Origin: Acidobacteriota bacterium
GTDB taxonomy: Bacteria; Acidobacteriota; Terriglobia; Bryobacterales; Bryobacteraceae
Length of the DNA: 55,596 nt
Reading direction: 5' to 3'
Assembly (NCBI GenBank): GCA_003223115.1
Contig: QHXW01000483.1
Span: 1 to 55,596, forward strand
The notes beneath the pieces were generated by a model. It saw only the letters and a program-made list of their open reading frames with translations, was not told where the DNA came from and ran no database searches. The position numbers were made by a program, and so were the translations under genes. The stretch's first letter is position 1, and each line of letters starts with the position of its first letter. Positions 27,201 through 35,133 of the stretch are shown here, one piece after another.

Positions 27201-27791
27201 TATCTTTACGATCTGCCGTTCCTGCGAAGCCAGTCGAACCTGGGCGGCAAGCTGCTTGGCGGGTGGCAGATTAGCGGCCTGGCACAGTTCCAGACCGGAT
27301 TGCCTTGCGGCGTGGCAGGAAGCAGTGACTACGCCGGTGTTGGTCTGGACTCTAACTTCGGCTGTGGCGTCAACGGGCAGTACTGGATCGTCAACGGCAA
27401 GCCGGAAATCTTAGGCCAGTTCGCCGCGGGCGGCGCCAAAGATCCCGCGCAGTGGTTCGCCGTGAAGAACGCCGACGGATCCTCGATTTTCACCGCGCCT
27501 CCTAAGGGCACGTTCAACACATCGCAGAATGTCCGCAACCTCATTTACCAGCCCGGCTTCCAAAACTGGAATCTGGGCTTGTTCAAGAGATTCGCGATCA
27601 ACGAACAAATGGGATTCCAATTCCGCGCCGAAGCGTTCAACTTCATCAATCACCCGAACTGGGGCGGCGGCAGTGGCGGCGGGGTGAACTTCAACCCGAC
27701 CAGTTCGACGTTCGGCAAAGTCACGACGAAAGGCGGAGGCGTAGGCGGCGGCGAGCGCAACCTGCAGCTTTCACTGCGGTTCTATTTCTAG
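24297..27791 (+). CDS. Large Oar-like TonB-dependent receptor
   Basis: An intact 1164-residue outer-membrane receptor with a strong ribosome site (AGGAGG) just before ATG 24297. A signal peptide ends near LAWAQS. Residues 27-110 are a carboxypeptidase-regulatory fold ('SGSISGFVRDPSGAVVPNARV', 'YTITNLPPGMYTLRVEARGF'). The plug shows 'QNLITRQQIDLLELNGRNP' and 'VQILTADYGAEYGRTSGAQI'. A long barrel follows with repeated aromatic strands, ending 'LQLSLRFYF' with a terminal Phe. This is the classical acidobacterial Oar type, likely for binding or import of complex organic matter. A CRP-like site about 200 bases upstream may link it to catabolite control. Confidence 0.92.
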   Translation: MLQSRSLRAIAVAFTLILFVCLAWAQSDSGSISGFVRDPSGAVVPNARVTVTNASGIERSTATNESGYYTITNLPPGMYTLRVEARGFKRYETSGNKLDPSSNLAIDASLTIGAATETVEVSATAVALQSESASVQNLITRQQIDLLELNGRNPVGLAGLVPGARGGTAASLSFAFSQGPSNFNGSRNPENLITYDGAPATRTRSNGTSLGAADVDSTQEVQILTADYGAEYGRTSGAQIRIITRTGTNQFHGAAFEYLRNTDLNANTWTRNTNPVTKDAAPIHYNQYGYNINGPFYIPGKLNTDRSKFFWYWGQEWVKYHFTESGSTVGVAGLLTVPSLKMRAGDFSELLDPHNIFYGKTVVVKDPDTDLPFPSNVIPPNKLSANGIGILNAWPVPNLGTPIGGNGNWFAARLHTQEQRKDTLGADMNLTDKQRLQFRRMNFAYLEYQPLDGNTDRTPKFFNRPNQTNSLDYVWTISPTKVNELLITTSLDDVYIPVDRAHFFDRTQAGINYLYIFPAGKLIPTRIPTVNMSPFSGLSGGPYPSHSAGPIYDISDSLTWVKGSHTLKFGGLYERSGENDNDEINVQACPTCTNNQNGQFLFTDGRSGHPTSGSAVANAALGLFDTYSEIGHRAYTIFRGSMWEAFAQDSWKATQKLHIDYGVRYTVIVPYSALWRNMAAFDAGFYDSAKAVKIDPKTGLVVPGSGDRYNGMVIPGSGFPSSAKGRVPEADSGDFNSLFRGVSSHYSDIQWGQWQPRIGVAYQVREKTVVRAGVGRFFTRLGVSDSVFLGGNPPFQPNASVSFGSVDNPGGGGANAVPLVVTTQSKAFKNPEAWNWNFTVQRETFLNSVVSVAYVGRRGLHLQREADINQPTTDVVRANPGVNINALRPYLGYGSIRQTDNVASSRYHSLQLTWNRRFTNGFLFGLAYTYAKSMDDGSNQRDVIPDTYWAHNLWGPSEFDARHILVINYLYDLPFLRSQSNLGGKLLGGWQISGLAQFQTGLPCGVAGSSDYAGVGLDSNFGCGVNGQYWIVNGKPEILGQFAAGGAKDPAQWFAVKNADGSSIFTAPPKGTFNTSQNVRNLIYQPGFQNWNLGLFKRFAINEQMGFQFRAEAFNFINHPNWGGGSGGGVNFNPTSSTFGKVTTKGGGVGGGERNLQLSLRFYF

Positions 27792-28129
27792 AGCAGAGTG
27801 GGACGGCGTCGTAGTCGAAGATCCGCGATTCTCCTGGAATCCGCGACTCTCCAGAAACCTTGTACGGCTGATTCAATTTCTCCTAGTTCAATCAAGGATA
27901 GTCGGCCCGGTTCCGATTCGTAAATAGAAAACTCTCCAACGGGGTCAGATCCGCTGCCGAAACGGTAACGGATCGCCAAACCAATGCCAGGGATCGGATG
28001 AAAACCGGAGCCATGCTTTCCATCGGGTATGGAACACCAGTGTCGAGACGGCCTTAGCTTGCCGAGACCACTCTTATTCTGACAAACGTGTCAAGTCGCG
28101 TCGGCTTCCGCCTGTCTGCCCTGAATTTT
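27792..28129. other. Intergenic stretch without a supported gene
   Basis: These 338 bases lie between the 3' ends of the TonB receptor (plus strand) and the cytochrome c gene (minus strand). A minus-strand frame at 27788-27979 could encode 63 residues but lacks a ribosome site and a recognisable domain. No terminator hairpin with a T-run was found. Confidence 0.5.
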
Positions 28130-28906
28130 CTATTTTCCCACGGCCGCCCAACGAAGGTAGGACACGATGTCGGAAAGTTCAGCGGCAGTGTATGCCTGGA
28201 CAAAATCATCGTGGCGCCATGACGGATCGTCGGCGATTGACTCAACCTCGGAACGCTCGAGCGTTCGCAGCACCGGAGGCGCGGAGGTCAGATCGTAGAG
28301 TTTCACTGTGTCTTTGGTCTCGCTGCCGCGCAGGGCCGCAAAAGACTCGCCGTCGTTCAGCTTGACTCGAACCACCTTGCGGGCGCCCGTCGAGCGAATC
28401 AGCGCAATCGCGTCCGCCTGCGATTTCGAAACGGTTTCGGCGAGATCTGGCGCAATCGCAACGCCGCGTCCGCCCATTGAGTGACACACGCCGCAGTGGT
28501 CTCGCGTAGGATCGAAAAACAACGCGAATCCACGCCCTGCTTCGGGAGGGCCGTTGAAGCTTCGCGCCGTCGCGGGCCCTTCTCCAGCCGGCATCGGCAT
28601 CATTGGCGGAGGCGCGTCAGTGGCGGCAGAAAGCATCGAGACATATTCGACCACCGCACGGATGTCGGCGTCACTCAAGCGGCCTTTCCAGGCGGGCATG
28701 GCCGAGCTGGGAATACCTTCGTGCGTGACACGGTCCAGATAATCCTTGGGCAAATTGCGGCCACGCAAACGGGGTCCGCGCCCCGCGGCGCCGCCTACGC
28801 CGTGACAGTATCCTACGGAACAATTTTGAGCGAAGACAGTCTGGCCACGCGCGACCATAGATGGTTCGACAGCGCTCTGTGCCAGCAAGAACGCGATTGC
28901 GATCAT
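28130..28906 (-). CDS. Di-haem cytochrome c with an unusual first haem motif
   Basis: 258 residues with two cytochrome c domains after a short signal segment. The first domain has Cys29-SVGY-Cys34-His35, a C-x4-C-H haem motif in place of C-x2-C-H, and a likely Met ligand in 'AMPAWKGRLSDADI'. The second has the normal C-G-V-C-H ('HCGVCHSMGGRG') followed by a cytochrome c-like fold to 'YTAAELSDIVSYLRW'. The ATG at 28906 overlaps the stop of the PQQ dehydrogenase by 4 bases, so it is co-translated with it and is the obvious electron acceptor in the periplasm. A longer upstream reading frame overlaps the dehydrogenase and was not used. Confidence 0.85.
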   Translation of the reverse strand: MIAIAFLLAQSAVEPSMVARGQTVFAQNCSVGYCHGVGGAAGRGPRLRGRNLPKDYLDRVTHEGIPSSAMPAWKGRLSDADIRAVVEYVSMLSAATDAPPPMMPMPAGEGPATARSFNGPPEAGRGFALFFDPTRDHCGVCHSMGGRGVAIAPDLAETVSKSQADAIALIRSTGARKVVRVKLNDGESFAALRGSETKDTVKLYDLTSAPPVLRTLERSEVESIADDPSWRHDDFVQAYTAAELSDIVSYLRWAAVGK

Positions 28907-30576
28907 TTTTCCTCCGGCAGAGCGAAAACGAACAAGGAGGACCCGAGTGGAAAATCCTCGGTTTCGGGCCAGAGTTGCGGCAGCAGGCCGGCCAGCGACG
29001 ATCCCCAGCCTGACGGAGTCGCGATGTACTGCTTTCCATTCACCGCGTAGGAAATGGGTGAGCCGCGATGGCCGGAACCGGTTTGAAAACTCCAAAGCTT
29101 TTCGCCATGGCGCGCGTCAAACGCCAGGAAATTTCCTTCAGGATCGCCGGTGAAAACCAAGTCGCCGGCCGTTGAAAGCTGCGACGCCAGCAGCGGATAT
29201 TTCGCGCGATAGCTCCAGAATTTCTTTCCGGTCACCGGATCGTAAGCGTCCAGATGTCCGCCAGGTTCCCCGTGCATGGGCGGTTTCAACTGAAACACGC
29301 CGCTAAAATAATTGAACCCTTCTCTTGGCTCTTCTGGCCTCACGGTGACTTGCTGGCACCACTCGATTCCGGTGGTGTAAAGCATTCCGGTTTGCGGCGA
29401 ATAGGACGAGTGGTTCCACTGATGCCCGCCTCCGATGCTAGGGCACATAAGAGTGGGCTGGCCCACGGGAGGTTCGTTACGGCCAACCAGATTGCCCTTG
29501 GCATCGACGCCTTTGATCCAGGTGATGTTTTCGGCAACCGGATAAGCTGAAACAAACTCGCCCGTTACGCGGTCCACGACGAACGTGTAGCCGCCCTTGT
29601 TCACGTTGAGCAGCAGCTTGCGTTTGACGCCCTTCACCGTGGCATCGAACAGAATGCATTCGAAGGCCGCATCAAAGTCCCACACATCGTGCGGGATCTC
29701 CTGGTAATACCATTTCAGCTTTCCGGTGTCGGGATCGAGGGCAATCAAGCTGTCAGTATAAAGATTAGCTCCTTTGCGGTCGCCGCCATAGAAATCGGCC
29801 GCGGGGTTTCCGACGCCCCAATAGACCAGGTTCAATTCCGGATCGTAAGAACCTGTCATCCATGTGGATCCGCCGCCCTGTTTCCAGCTATTGCCTTCCC
29901 AGGTCTCGAACCCTTTGTCTCCCGGCCCGGGAATGGTCCAGAAGCGCCATGCCTTGCGGCCGGTTTTCACGTCGAAGGCGGTGAGATAACCGCGGTGCGC
30001 CGAGTCGCCACCGGTGACGCCCACGATCACTTTGTCTTTGACCACGAGCGGCGCTCCGGTGATGTTGCAACCACACTGGCGCATGTCTTCCACGTTGACG
30101 CGCCACAGTTCGCGGCCGGTTTTCTGATCGAGCGCCACGACGCTGTTGTCAAGCGTTCCGAAGAACACACGACCGCCGCTCACCGCAACGCCGCGATTCC
30201 AGGGACTATAACCGATGCCGATTTCGCGTGGGTTCGGATAGAAATAATGCCAGATTTCGTTTCCGGTGACGGCGTCAATCGCAAACACACGGTTCCAGGA
30301 AGAGGAAAGATACATCACGCCGCCGACAACGACAGGTGTGGCGTTGAGTCCCCCGTCAATTTTTCCCGTTTGGAAGACCCACTGGGTTTTCAAGTGACGA
30401 ACATTCGAGCGGTTAATCTGCTGGAGCGCGCTGTAGCGCCAGGCGCTATCGCGGCCGCCATAGGAGGGCCAATCATCGCCCGTGGCTCCGTCTTCGGCGC
30501 GGGCAAAAGTTCCGCAGGCCAAAATCGCGATCGCGCTGAGCCCCCGGAATCCAAACCGCAAAAACCAGCGCCTCAT
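28903..30576 (-). CDS. PQQ-dependent alcohol dehydrogenase (lanthanide-type signature)
   Basis: A 557-residue periplasmic quinoprotein with a signal peptide ending FARA and an eight-bladed propeller of tryptophan-docking repeats ('VFAIDAVTGNEIWH', 'VVALDQKTGRELWR', 'LTAFDVKTGRKAWRF', 'LIALDPDTGKLKWYY'). The catalytic Asp300 in 'DVWDFDA' is followed two residues later by Asp302, the extra Asp that marks lanthanide-dependent enzymes. Asn257 (GNP) is a likely metal ligand. The usual metal Glu in the 'GAE' motif is replaced by Asp191 (TGGDS), and the adjacent-Cys pair seen in methanol dehydrogenases is missing. The cytochrome c gene follows with a 4-base overlap, and the DJ-1-like gene precedes with another. 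Confidence 0.85.
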   Translation of the reverse strand: MRRWFLRFGFRGLSAIAILACGTFARAEDGATGDDWPSYGGRDSAWRYSALQQINRSNVRHLKTQWVFQTGKIDGGLNATPVVVGGVMYLSSSWNRVFAIDAVTGNEIWHYFYPNPREIGIGYSPWNRGVAVSGGRVFFGTLDNSVVALDQKTGRELWRVNVEDMRQCGCNITGAPLVVKDKVIVGVTGGDSAHRGYLTAFDVKTGRKAWRFWTIPGPGDKGFETWEGNSWKQGGGSTWMTGSYDPELNLVYWGVGNPAADFYGGDRKGANLYTDSLIALDPDTGKLKWYYQEIPHDVWDFDAAFECILFDATVKGVKRKLLLNVNKGGYTFVVDRVTGEFVSAYPVAENITWIKGVDAKGNLVGRNEPPVGQPTLMCPSIGGGHQWNHSSYSPQTGMLYTTGIEWCQQVTVRPEEPREGFNYFSGVFQLKPPMHGEPGGHLDAYDPVTGKKFWSYRAKYPLLASQLSTAGDLVFTGDPEGNFLAFDARHGEKLWSFQTGSGHRGSPISYAVNGKQYIATPSGWGSSLAGLLPQLWPETEDFPLGSSLFVFALPEEK

Positions 30577-31112
30577 CTGGCCAGTACGGGCACCGACGCC
30601 AGCACCTCGATGGAAGCGCGGCAGAAGGACGGAAGATCTTCTGGTTTTCGCGAGGTGACCAGATTATTATCCACGACCACCTCGGCATCTTCCCACTTCG
30701 CGCCCGCGTTAATGACGTCATCTTTGATGGCGAAAAAGCAGGTGACGCGGCGGCCCTTGAGCATGTTAGCGGAACACAGTACCCAGGCGCCATGACAGAT
30801 GCAGGCAACCAGTTTGCCCTGCGCGTCCATGTCGTGCACGAATTTATTGGCCGCAGCGTGGCGGCGGATGTGATCCGGAGCGTATCCTCCGGGAATCACG
30901 ACACCGTCGAAGTCCGCTGTCCGCAATTCGTCGTAAGATTTCCGGGATTTGACAGGGTAGCCCAGTTTGCTGGTATAGGTCTCGCCCGATTTGGCGCCGA
31001 CAACCACAATTTCAGCGCCGGCCTCTTGAAAGCGGAAATACGGGTACCAGACTTCCATCTCCTGGTACATGATGTCCACCAGAATAGCGATTCGTTTCCC
31101 TTTGAGTTCCAT
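30573..31112 (-). CDS. DJ-1/PfpI-family protein
   Basis: A 179-residue cytosolic protein of the glutamine-amidotransferase-like PfpI group. The nucleophile elbow 'ACICHGAW' gives Cys106 and His107. An acidic partner lies in 'MYQEMEVWYP' near residues 18-20. 'DFDGVVIPGGYAPDHIR' is the standard oxyanion loop region. Members act as deglycases, glyoxalase III-like enzymes or chaperones for carbonyl stress. Its 3' end overlaps the PQQ dehydrogenase start by 4 bases, so it may protect against aldehydes produced by that enzyme; this link is inference. The start at ATG 31112 fits the family's N-terminus; ATG 31124 is possible. Confidence 0.85.
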   Translation of the reverse strand: MELKGKRIAILVDIMYQEMEVWYPYFRFQEAGAEIVVVGAKSGETYTSKLGYPVKSRKSYDELRTADFDGVVIPGGYAPDHIRRHAAANKFVHDMDAQGKLVACICHGAWVLCSANMLKGRRVTCFFAIKDDVINAGAKWEDAEVVVDNNLVTSRKPEDLPSFCRASIEVLASVPVLAR

Positions 31113-31125
31113 GATGATTTCCATC

Positions 31126-31608
31126 CTAGCGTGGCGTGAGCCTCTCAACACGGGCCTCGGCGCCGAATTCCTCTTCGAAGCGCTCCACCTTTTCGACACG
31201 CCTGCGATGCCTATCGAGGTTGGAAAATTTTGCGTTCAGGTAAGTCCGCAGGAGTTCCGACGCAAGCTCGGGCCCGATGACGCGCGCACCCAGGCAGAGC
31301 ACATTCATGCCGTCATCCTCAACACCCTGATGCGCGGAGAACGTGTCGTGGCAGGTGGCGGCGCGGATCCCCCGAAACTTATTGGCCGCCACGCAAGCGC
31401 CCGCTCCTGATCCGCAGATCAGCACTGCCCGCTCTACGCGGCCAGTGCGCAAGGCTTCGGCCACAGCCCGAGCGTAATCCGGGTAATCCACAGGATCAGT
31501 GGAGTTGGTGCCGAGGTCGAGCGGCTCGTGTCCCATCTTCTTGATTTCTTCAATCATGCGGGCCTTCAGAGGGAACCCGGCATGATCAGACGCTACGGCG
31601 ATTTTCAT
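31126..31608 (-). CDS. rpiB: Ribose-5-phosphate isomerase B
   Basis: A 160-residue cytosolic enzyme interconverting ribose 5-phosphate and ribulose 5-phosphate. 'MKIAVASDHAGFPLK' contains the conserved Asp8-His9. The catalytic Cys65 is in 'ICGSGAG'. 'GIRAATCHDTFSAHQGVEDDGMNVLCLG' is the second signature, with the general acid/base His. The C-terminus is a little longer and more charged than usual (EKVERFEEEFGAE). The start at 31608 lies 22 bases from the divergent esterase gene; the DJ-1-like gene follows 13 bases after the stop, so the four minus-strand genes here probably form one transcript. Confidence 0.92.
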   Translation of the reverse strand: MKIAVASDHAGFPLKARMIEEIKKMGHEPLDLGTNSTDPVDYPDYARAVAEALRTGRVERAVLICGSGAGACVAANKFRGIRAATCHDTFSAHQGVEDDGMNVLCLGARVIGPELASELLRTYLNAKFSNLDRHRRRVEKVERFEEEFGAEARVERLTPR

Positions 31609-31630
31609 GCGGTGTTTTATCATAGCGCAG

Positions 31631-33526
31631 ATGCTCGTCATCCTTCTGCTCTTCTTTCTCTCGGTGGCGTGGGCCGCGGAGCCGCTAGTGCTGGATGAAA
31701 CGCACGAGAGCCAGATCTTCGGCGAAACGCGCCACTATCGCATTTTTCTGCCAGGAGATTACGCTACTTCGGGCAAGCGCTACCCGGTCATCTACTGGTT
31801 TCACGGCTGGAGCGAGCGCTACAACAAGGCCGTTCGCGACGATCCGCACCGGAATTACGATCAGGGAGAGGACTACGACGGCAATACAATTGCGCGGTTT
31901 GTGGGCAGCCATGACGCGATCGTGGTGAAGTGGGACGGCTACAATCCGCGTACTCATGATGAGAATTATCCTCGTCCCTACAACATCAGCCCTGTCGAAA
32001 CAGATCGCCAGTTCCCAATGTATTTTCCTGAGCTGGTCTCATTCATCGACGCGCATTACCGCACTATTGCCGACCGCGAGCACCGCGCCACATCAGGCCT
32101 TTCGATGGGCGGCTTCATGTCGTTCTGGGTGGCGGGCAAATATCCTCACCTGATTTCGAGCGCATCAAATTTCATGGGATCCTCGGAATTTTCCGTCGGT
32201 CCGCGTGGATTCGACGTCGAATATCGCCACGACGAAATGCAGGGTAACTACGACGGGATGAGCACGCGCCTGGTGACCGGCACCCGCGATTTCATCCGCT
32301 TTTATCATCAGCGCATGATCGGCGTCTGGAAATATACACGTCCTTTTTTTGAAACGCAGGAGTATGATGCCGACCACGGCACGCCGCACATGAGCGACAC
32401 TTTCGATTTCCATATGCGCGCCTTCGCCGAACCCCTGCCCTGGCCGGCGGTGTGGAACCATATCGACGCGTATCCGAACTTCCCGATCTGGGGATGGGAT
32501 GTAGCTTCCGACCGCAAGCAGCCAGGCTTGACGGTTCTCGAAAGCGTTTCGCCCGCCGGTTTTCATTCGTCGGTGCGCGAGTGGCTGCCATCGGGGCGCG
32601 TGCTGCCGAATGTGAAATTATGGATCGCGTCCGGCGGCGACTATCCATCCAACAAGCCGCAGCTCGTAACGGTGATTCGCCTGCGCGACGGCAAGCTGCG
32701 ACGGGCATCGCAACGCGCGGATGCCGAAGGCCGGCTTCGGTTCGAACTGGATGGCGGCGAATACGAAGTTGGCATCGGTGCGGGACCCATCCTGGCGCTG
32801 GGAAATTTCGAAGTGCTCGGGGCGCCTTGGGCCAGCGACGGCAAACCGGTGAGCCTGCGCGTGCGGGTGTGGAATAAAGGCGCGGCGCCATCGATGGTAA
32901 CGACGCTGCACTGGGAAACTCCGAATCCGGATGTGGACGTCGAGACTCCGTCGAGGACGCTCCCGGAGATCCCGGCCGGGGGCTTCGCTGATACTACTCT
33001 GCTGTTCACGGTGCACGACCCGGCAAGAGAGATCGCAAAGTTCTTCGCGGTGGTCAACAACGTAAGGCTCCCGGTCGAAATTCCAATGTTTCCAACTGCC
33101 CCACGCGCCCGGGAATTTCAAATCGCCGATGGGCGCGCGTTTACGGTGTTTCAGGAAGGAGTTAAACGCGTACCGCTGACTTTCGGTAACGGCAACGGCG
33201 ATGGACGAGCGAACGCCGGAGAAACTATTGCGATCCTGCTGCCCGATAGCGATGCTCATCGCGCCGCCGAACTATTTACGAACGATTGGTGCGTGGACCT
33301 GACTCGCCGCATGTCAGACGACTGGAGCTCCTATGATCACGTCGGCGCGTCGTCCAAGTATTCGCTCCCGCTGATCAAGCCGGGATGCCCAGCGGGCCAT
33401 ATCGTTCACATGATGGCGCGCATTCAGTTGCCGAACGCGCCGAATCACCGGATAGAGTACTCGACCATCGAGTTTCCGGTCAGTGCGGCCGGGGCTTCGC
33501 ACTCTGGTTCTTCCAAAGCGAAATAG
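31631..33526 (+). CDS. Secreted esterase with C-terminal CARDB-like domains
   Basis: 631 residues. A signal peptide (MLVILLLFFLSVAWAA) is followed by an esterase-D/feruloyl-esterase-like alpha/beta hydrolase domain to about residue 250: 'YPVIYWFHGWSERYN' near the oxyanion hole and the nucleophile Ser158 in 'GLSMGG'. The second half has beta-sandwich character, including a CARDB-like part ('VSLRVRVWNKGAAPSMVTTLHW', 'IPAGGFADTTLLFTV'), which suggests binding to a surface or polymer. It should deacylate an exported ester such as a plant-polymer side chain. The start at 31631 was preferred because the signal peptide begins there; ATG 31607 would overlap rpiB's start. Confidence 0.8.
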   Translation: MLVILLLFFLSVAWAAEPLVLDETHESQIFGETRHYRIFLPGDYATSGKRYPVIYWFHGWSERYNKAVRDDPHRNYDQGEDYDGNTIARFVGSHDAIVVKWDGYNPRTHDENYPRPYNISPVETDRQFPMYFPELVSFIDAHYRTIADREHRATSGLSMGGFMSFWVAGKYPHLISSASNFMGSSEFSVGPRGFDVEYRHDEMQGNYDGMSTRLVTGTRDFIRFYHQRMIGVWKYTRPFFETQEYDADHGTPHMSDTFDFHMRAFAEPLPWPAVWNHIDAYPNFPIWGWDVASDRKQPGLTVLESVSPAGFHSSVREWLPSGRVLPNVKLWIASGGDYPSNKPQLVTVIRLRDGKLRRASQRADAEGRLRFELDGGEYEVGIGAGPILALGNFEVLGAPWASDGKPVSLRVRVWNKGAAPSMVTTLHWETPNPDVDVETPSRTLPEIPAGGFADTTLLFTVHDPAREIAKFFAVVNNVRLPVEIPMFPTAPRAREFQIADGRAFTVFQEGVKRVPLTFGNGNGDGRANAGETIAILLPDSDAHRAAELFTNDWCVDLTRRMSDDWSSYDHVGASSKYSLPLIKPGCPAGHIVHMMARIQLPNAPNHRIEYSTIEFPVSAAGASHSGSSKAK

Positions 33527-33539
33527 CAGCGCGGGTGAT

Positions 33540-34244
33540 GGTGAGGATGCCGGGCCTGCCGCTACTTTCCCAATCGAGGGCGCGCGCGTGTAACGCTGCC
33601 AGACCTTTGGCGATGACCAGCGTCCTCGAACTGGCCCGCGCCCGCGTTGCGGAAGACCATCAGGCGGCCTTCACCTGCTTGCTCCGCGACCAGAATGTCG
33701 GACCGGCCGTCGCCGTCGATATCCTCGAGCATGAGACCGCCCTGATCGGACGGTGTGTAGAAGGAATAGATTTCGCTTTCGGACCATTGCTCCGCCGGAT
33801 TTTGAGGCGCCTGGTAGAAGCGAACCTGCGCACGGCGCTCGACAACCAGGATGCCGCGCGGCCGAACAGTTCCGCGGGAATCACATCCTTAGTATCGACG
33901 CCGGTATCGATCACGTGTCGCTTCCAGTGCCGGGCCTCGAACCAAACTAACTAGCGCGCGCCTGCCCCTCGGTTTCGTTCAGAATCAAGTCCGGTCGCCC
34001 GTCGCCATTCACATCCATGAAGCAGCCGCCTTCCGCGAAAGAGCCGGGCAACAACACCCGGTGCCCACCGGCCGGAAGATCCCATGAGCGCACGCATCGA
34101 CCCCAGGTGATCAATTGATGTTGAGCAAGCGCCACGCCCGCGACTGGAGCGTCATGCGGCAATGCGTTGCTCAGAAAAGCGCAGCGCTTGCGGATACATG
34201 GCGCCCGCGGAAATCAGCAGCATCACCGCTAGTTGGCCTTGCAT
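33540..34244 (-). pseudogene. Broken secreted FG-GAP/VCBS repeat protein gene
   Basis: The minus strand from ATG 34244 opens with a signal peptide (MQGQLAVMLLISAGA) and 'LRFSEQRIA'. It then shifts frame near 34160 to 'HDAPVAGVALAQHQLITWG' and an FG-GAP calcium loop 'FMDVNGDGRPDLILNE'. A TAG near 33950 comes with another shift to 'LVWFEARHWKRHVIDTG'. A third shift near 33855 leads to 'RGILVVERRAQVRFYQ' and a second loop 'LEDIDGDGRSDILVAEQ'. At least three frame changes rule out function. The original was a short beta-propeller repeat protein, probably exported. Confidence 0.78.
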
Positions 34245-34265
34245 GGAAGTGTTATTCTACCCACC

Positions 34266-35084
34266 GTGAACCGGCTGCTGGATCTGTTGGCGGGCCGCGA
34301 TCCGGCCGTTCCACTGGACCGGGCAGCGCTCGAACTGGCGACGATCGAATTTCCAGAACTGGAGATTGATGTTTTTCTGGCGCTCCTTGATTCCTACGCC
34401 TACGAGCTGCAGGGCCGCCTGAATGGATCCGAAAACGGCGCCGATTACGTGCGCGAGGCGAATCGCTACCTATTCGACGAACTGGGATTTTCCGGAAACG
34501 CGCCGGATTACTACAACCCCCGCAACAGTTGTCTCAATGAAGTGCTCACCGCGCGCGTCGGTATTCCAATCACGTTGTCGCTGGTGTACATCGAAATCGG
34601 GCGCCGTCTCGGCAAGCCAGTGCGCGGCATCGGACTTCCTGGGCACTTCATCGTGAGTTACGACGATGGCCTGTACTGTACCTATATCGATCCGTTCCAT
34701 CGCGGACGCCAGCTCGAGCAGGAGCAATGTTTCGAAGTGGCGCGCGAAGCCTCAGGCCTGGTGCTCGAGCCCGATCCGGAACTGCTCCGGCCTGTCGAAA
34801 ATCGGCAGATACTGCTGCGCATGATCAACAATCTCCACAGGGCTTACCTCTCGCGGGGCTATATCGGAAAAGCCATTGAAGTGATCGACCTGCTGATTCG
34901 CGTGAACCCCGGCTCGGCATCCGAATATCGTCACCGGGGAGCCTTGCATGTACAGAACGGCAACATGACGGCGGCGCGAGCAGACCTGGCGCGCTATCTG
35001 CAATTGGCACCCGAAGCTGCGGATCACGATGAGGTCAAAGAGCAGTTGACGAAGGTGCAACGCTGGCTGGCGTCGCTGAATTGA
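34266..35084 (+). CDS. SirB1-like transglutaminase-fold protein with TPR tail
   Basis: A 272-residue protein from GTG 34266. The core ('LNEVLTARVGIPITLSLVYIEIGRRLG', 'GIGLPGHFIVSY', 'YIDPFHRGR') is the SirB1/transglutaminase-like domain. The last third contains a TPR pair ('LLRMINNLHRAYLSRGYIGKAIEVIDLL', 'YRHRGALHVQNGNMTAARADLARYL'). The usual transglutaminase Cys position holds Cys within 'NSCLNEVL'. There is no signal peptide. The cellular job of this widespread family is poorly defined. It starts 22 bases from the divergent dead FG-GAP gene. Confidence 0.82.
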   Translation: MNRLLDLLAGRDPAVPLDRAALELATIEFPELEIDVFLALLDSYAYELQGRLNGSENGADYVREANRYLFDELGFSGNAPDYYNPRNSCLNEVLTARVGIPITLSLVYIEIGRRLGKPVRGIGLPGHFIVSYDDGLYCTYIDPFHRGRQLEQEQCFEVAREASGLVLEPDPELLRPVENRQILLRMINNLHRAYLSRGYIGKAIEVIDLLIRVNPGSASEYRHRGALHVQNGNMTAARADLARYLQLAPEAADHDEVKEQLTKVQRWLASLN

Positions 35085-35133
35085 ACTTGTGGGCCGAACT
35101 CCCGCTCGCTCACGGTCGCGGGTCGCTCCTTAG

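Noticed and set aside
27788-27979. 63-residue minus-strand frame after the large TonB receptor
   Set aside because: No ribosome site, no known domain, and it touches the receptor's stop; not enough to call a gene.
29689-30795. 368-residue plus-strand frame over the PQQ dehydrogenase
   Set aside because: It is antisense to conserved propeller repeats and has no family features.
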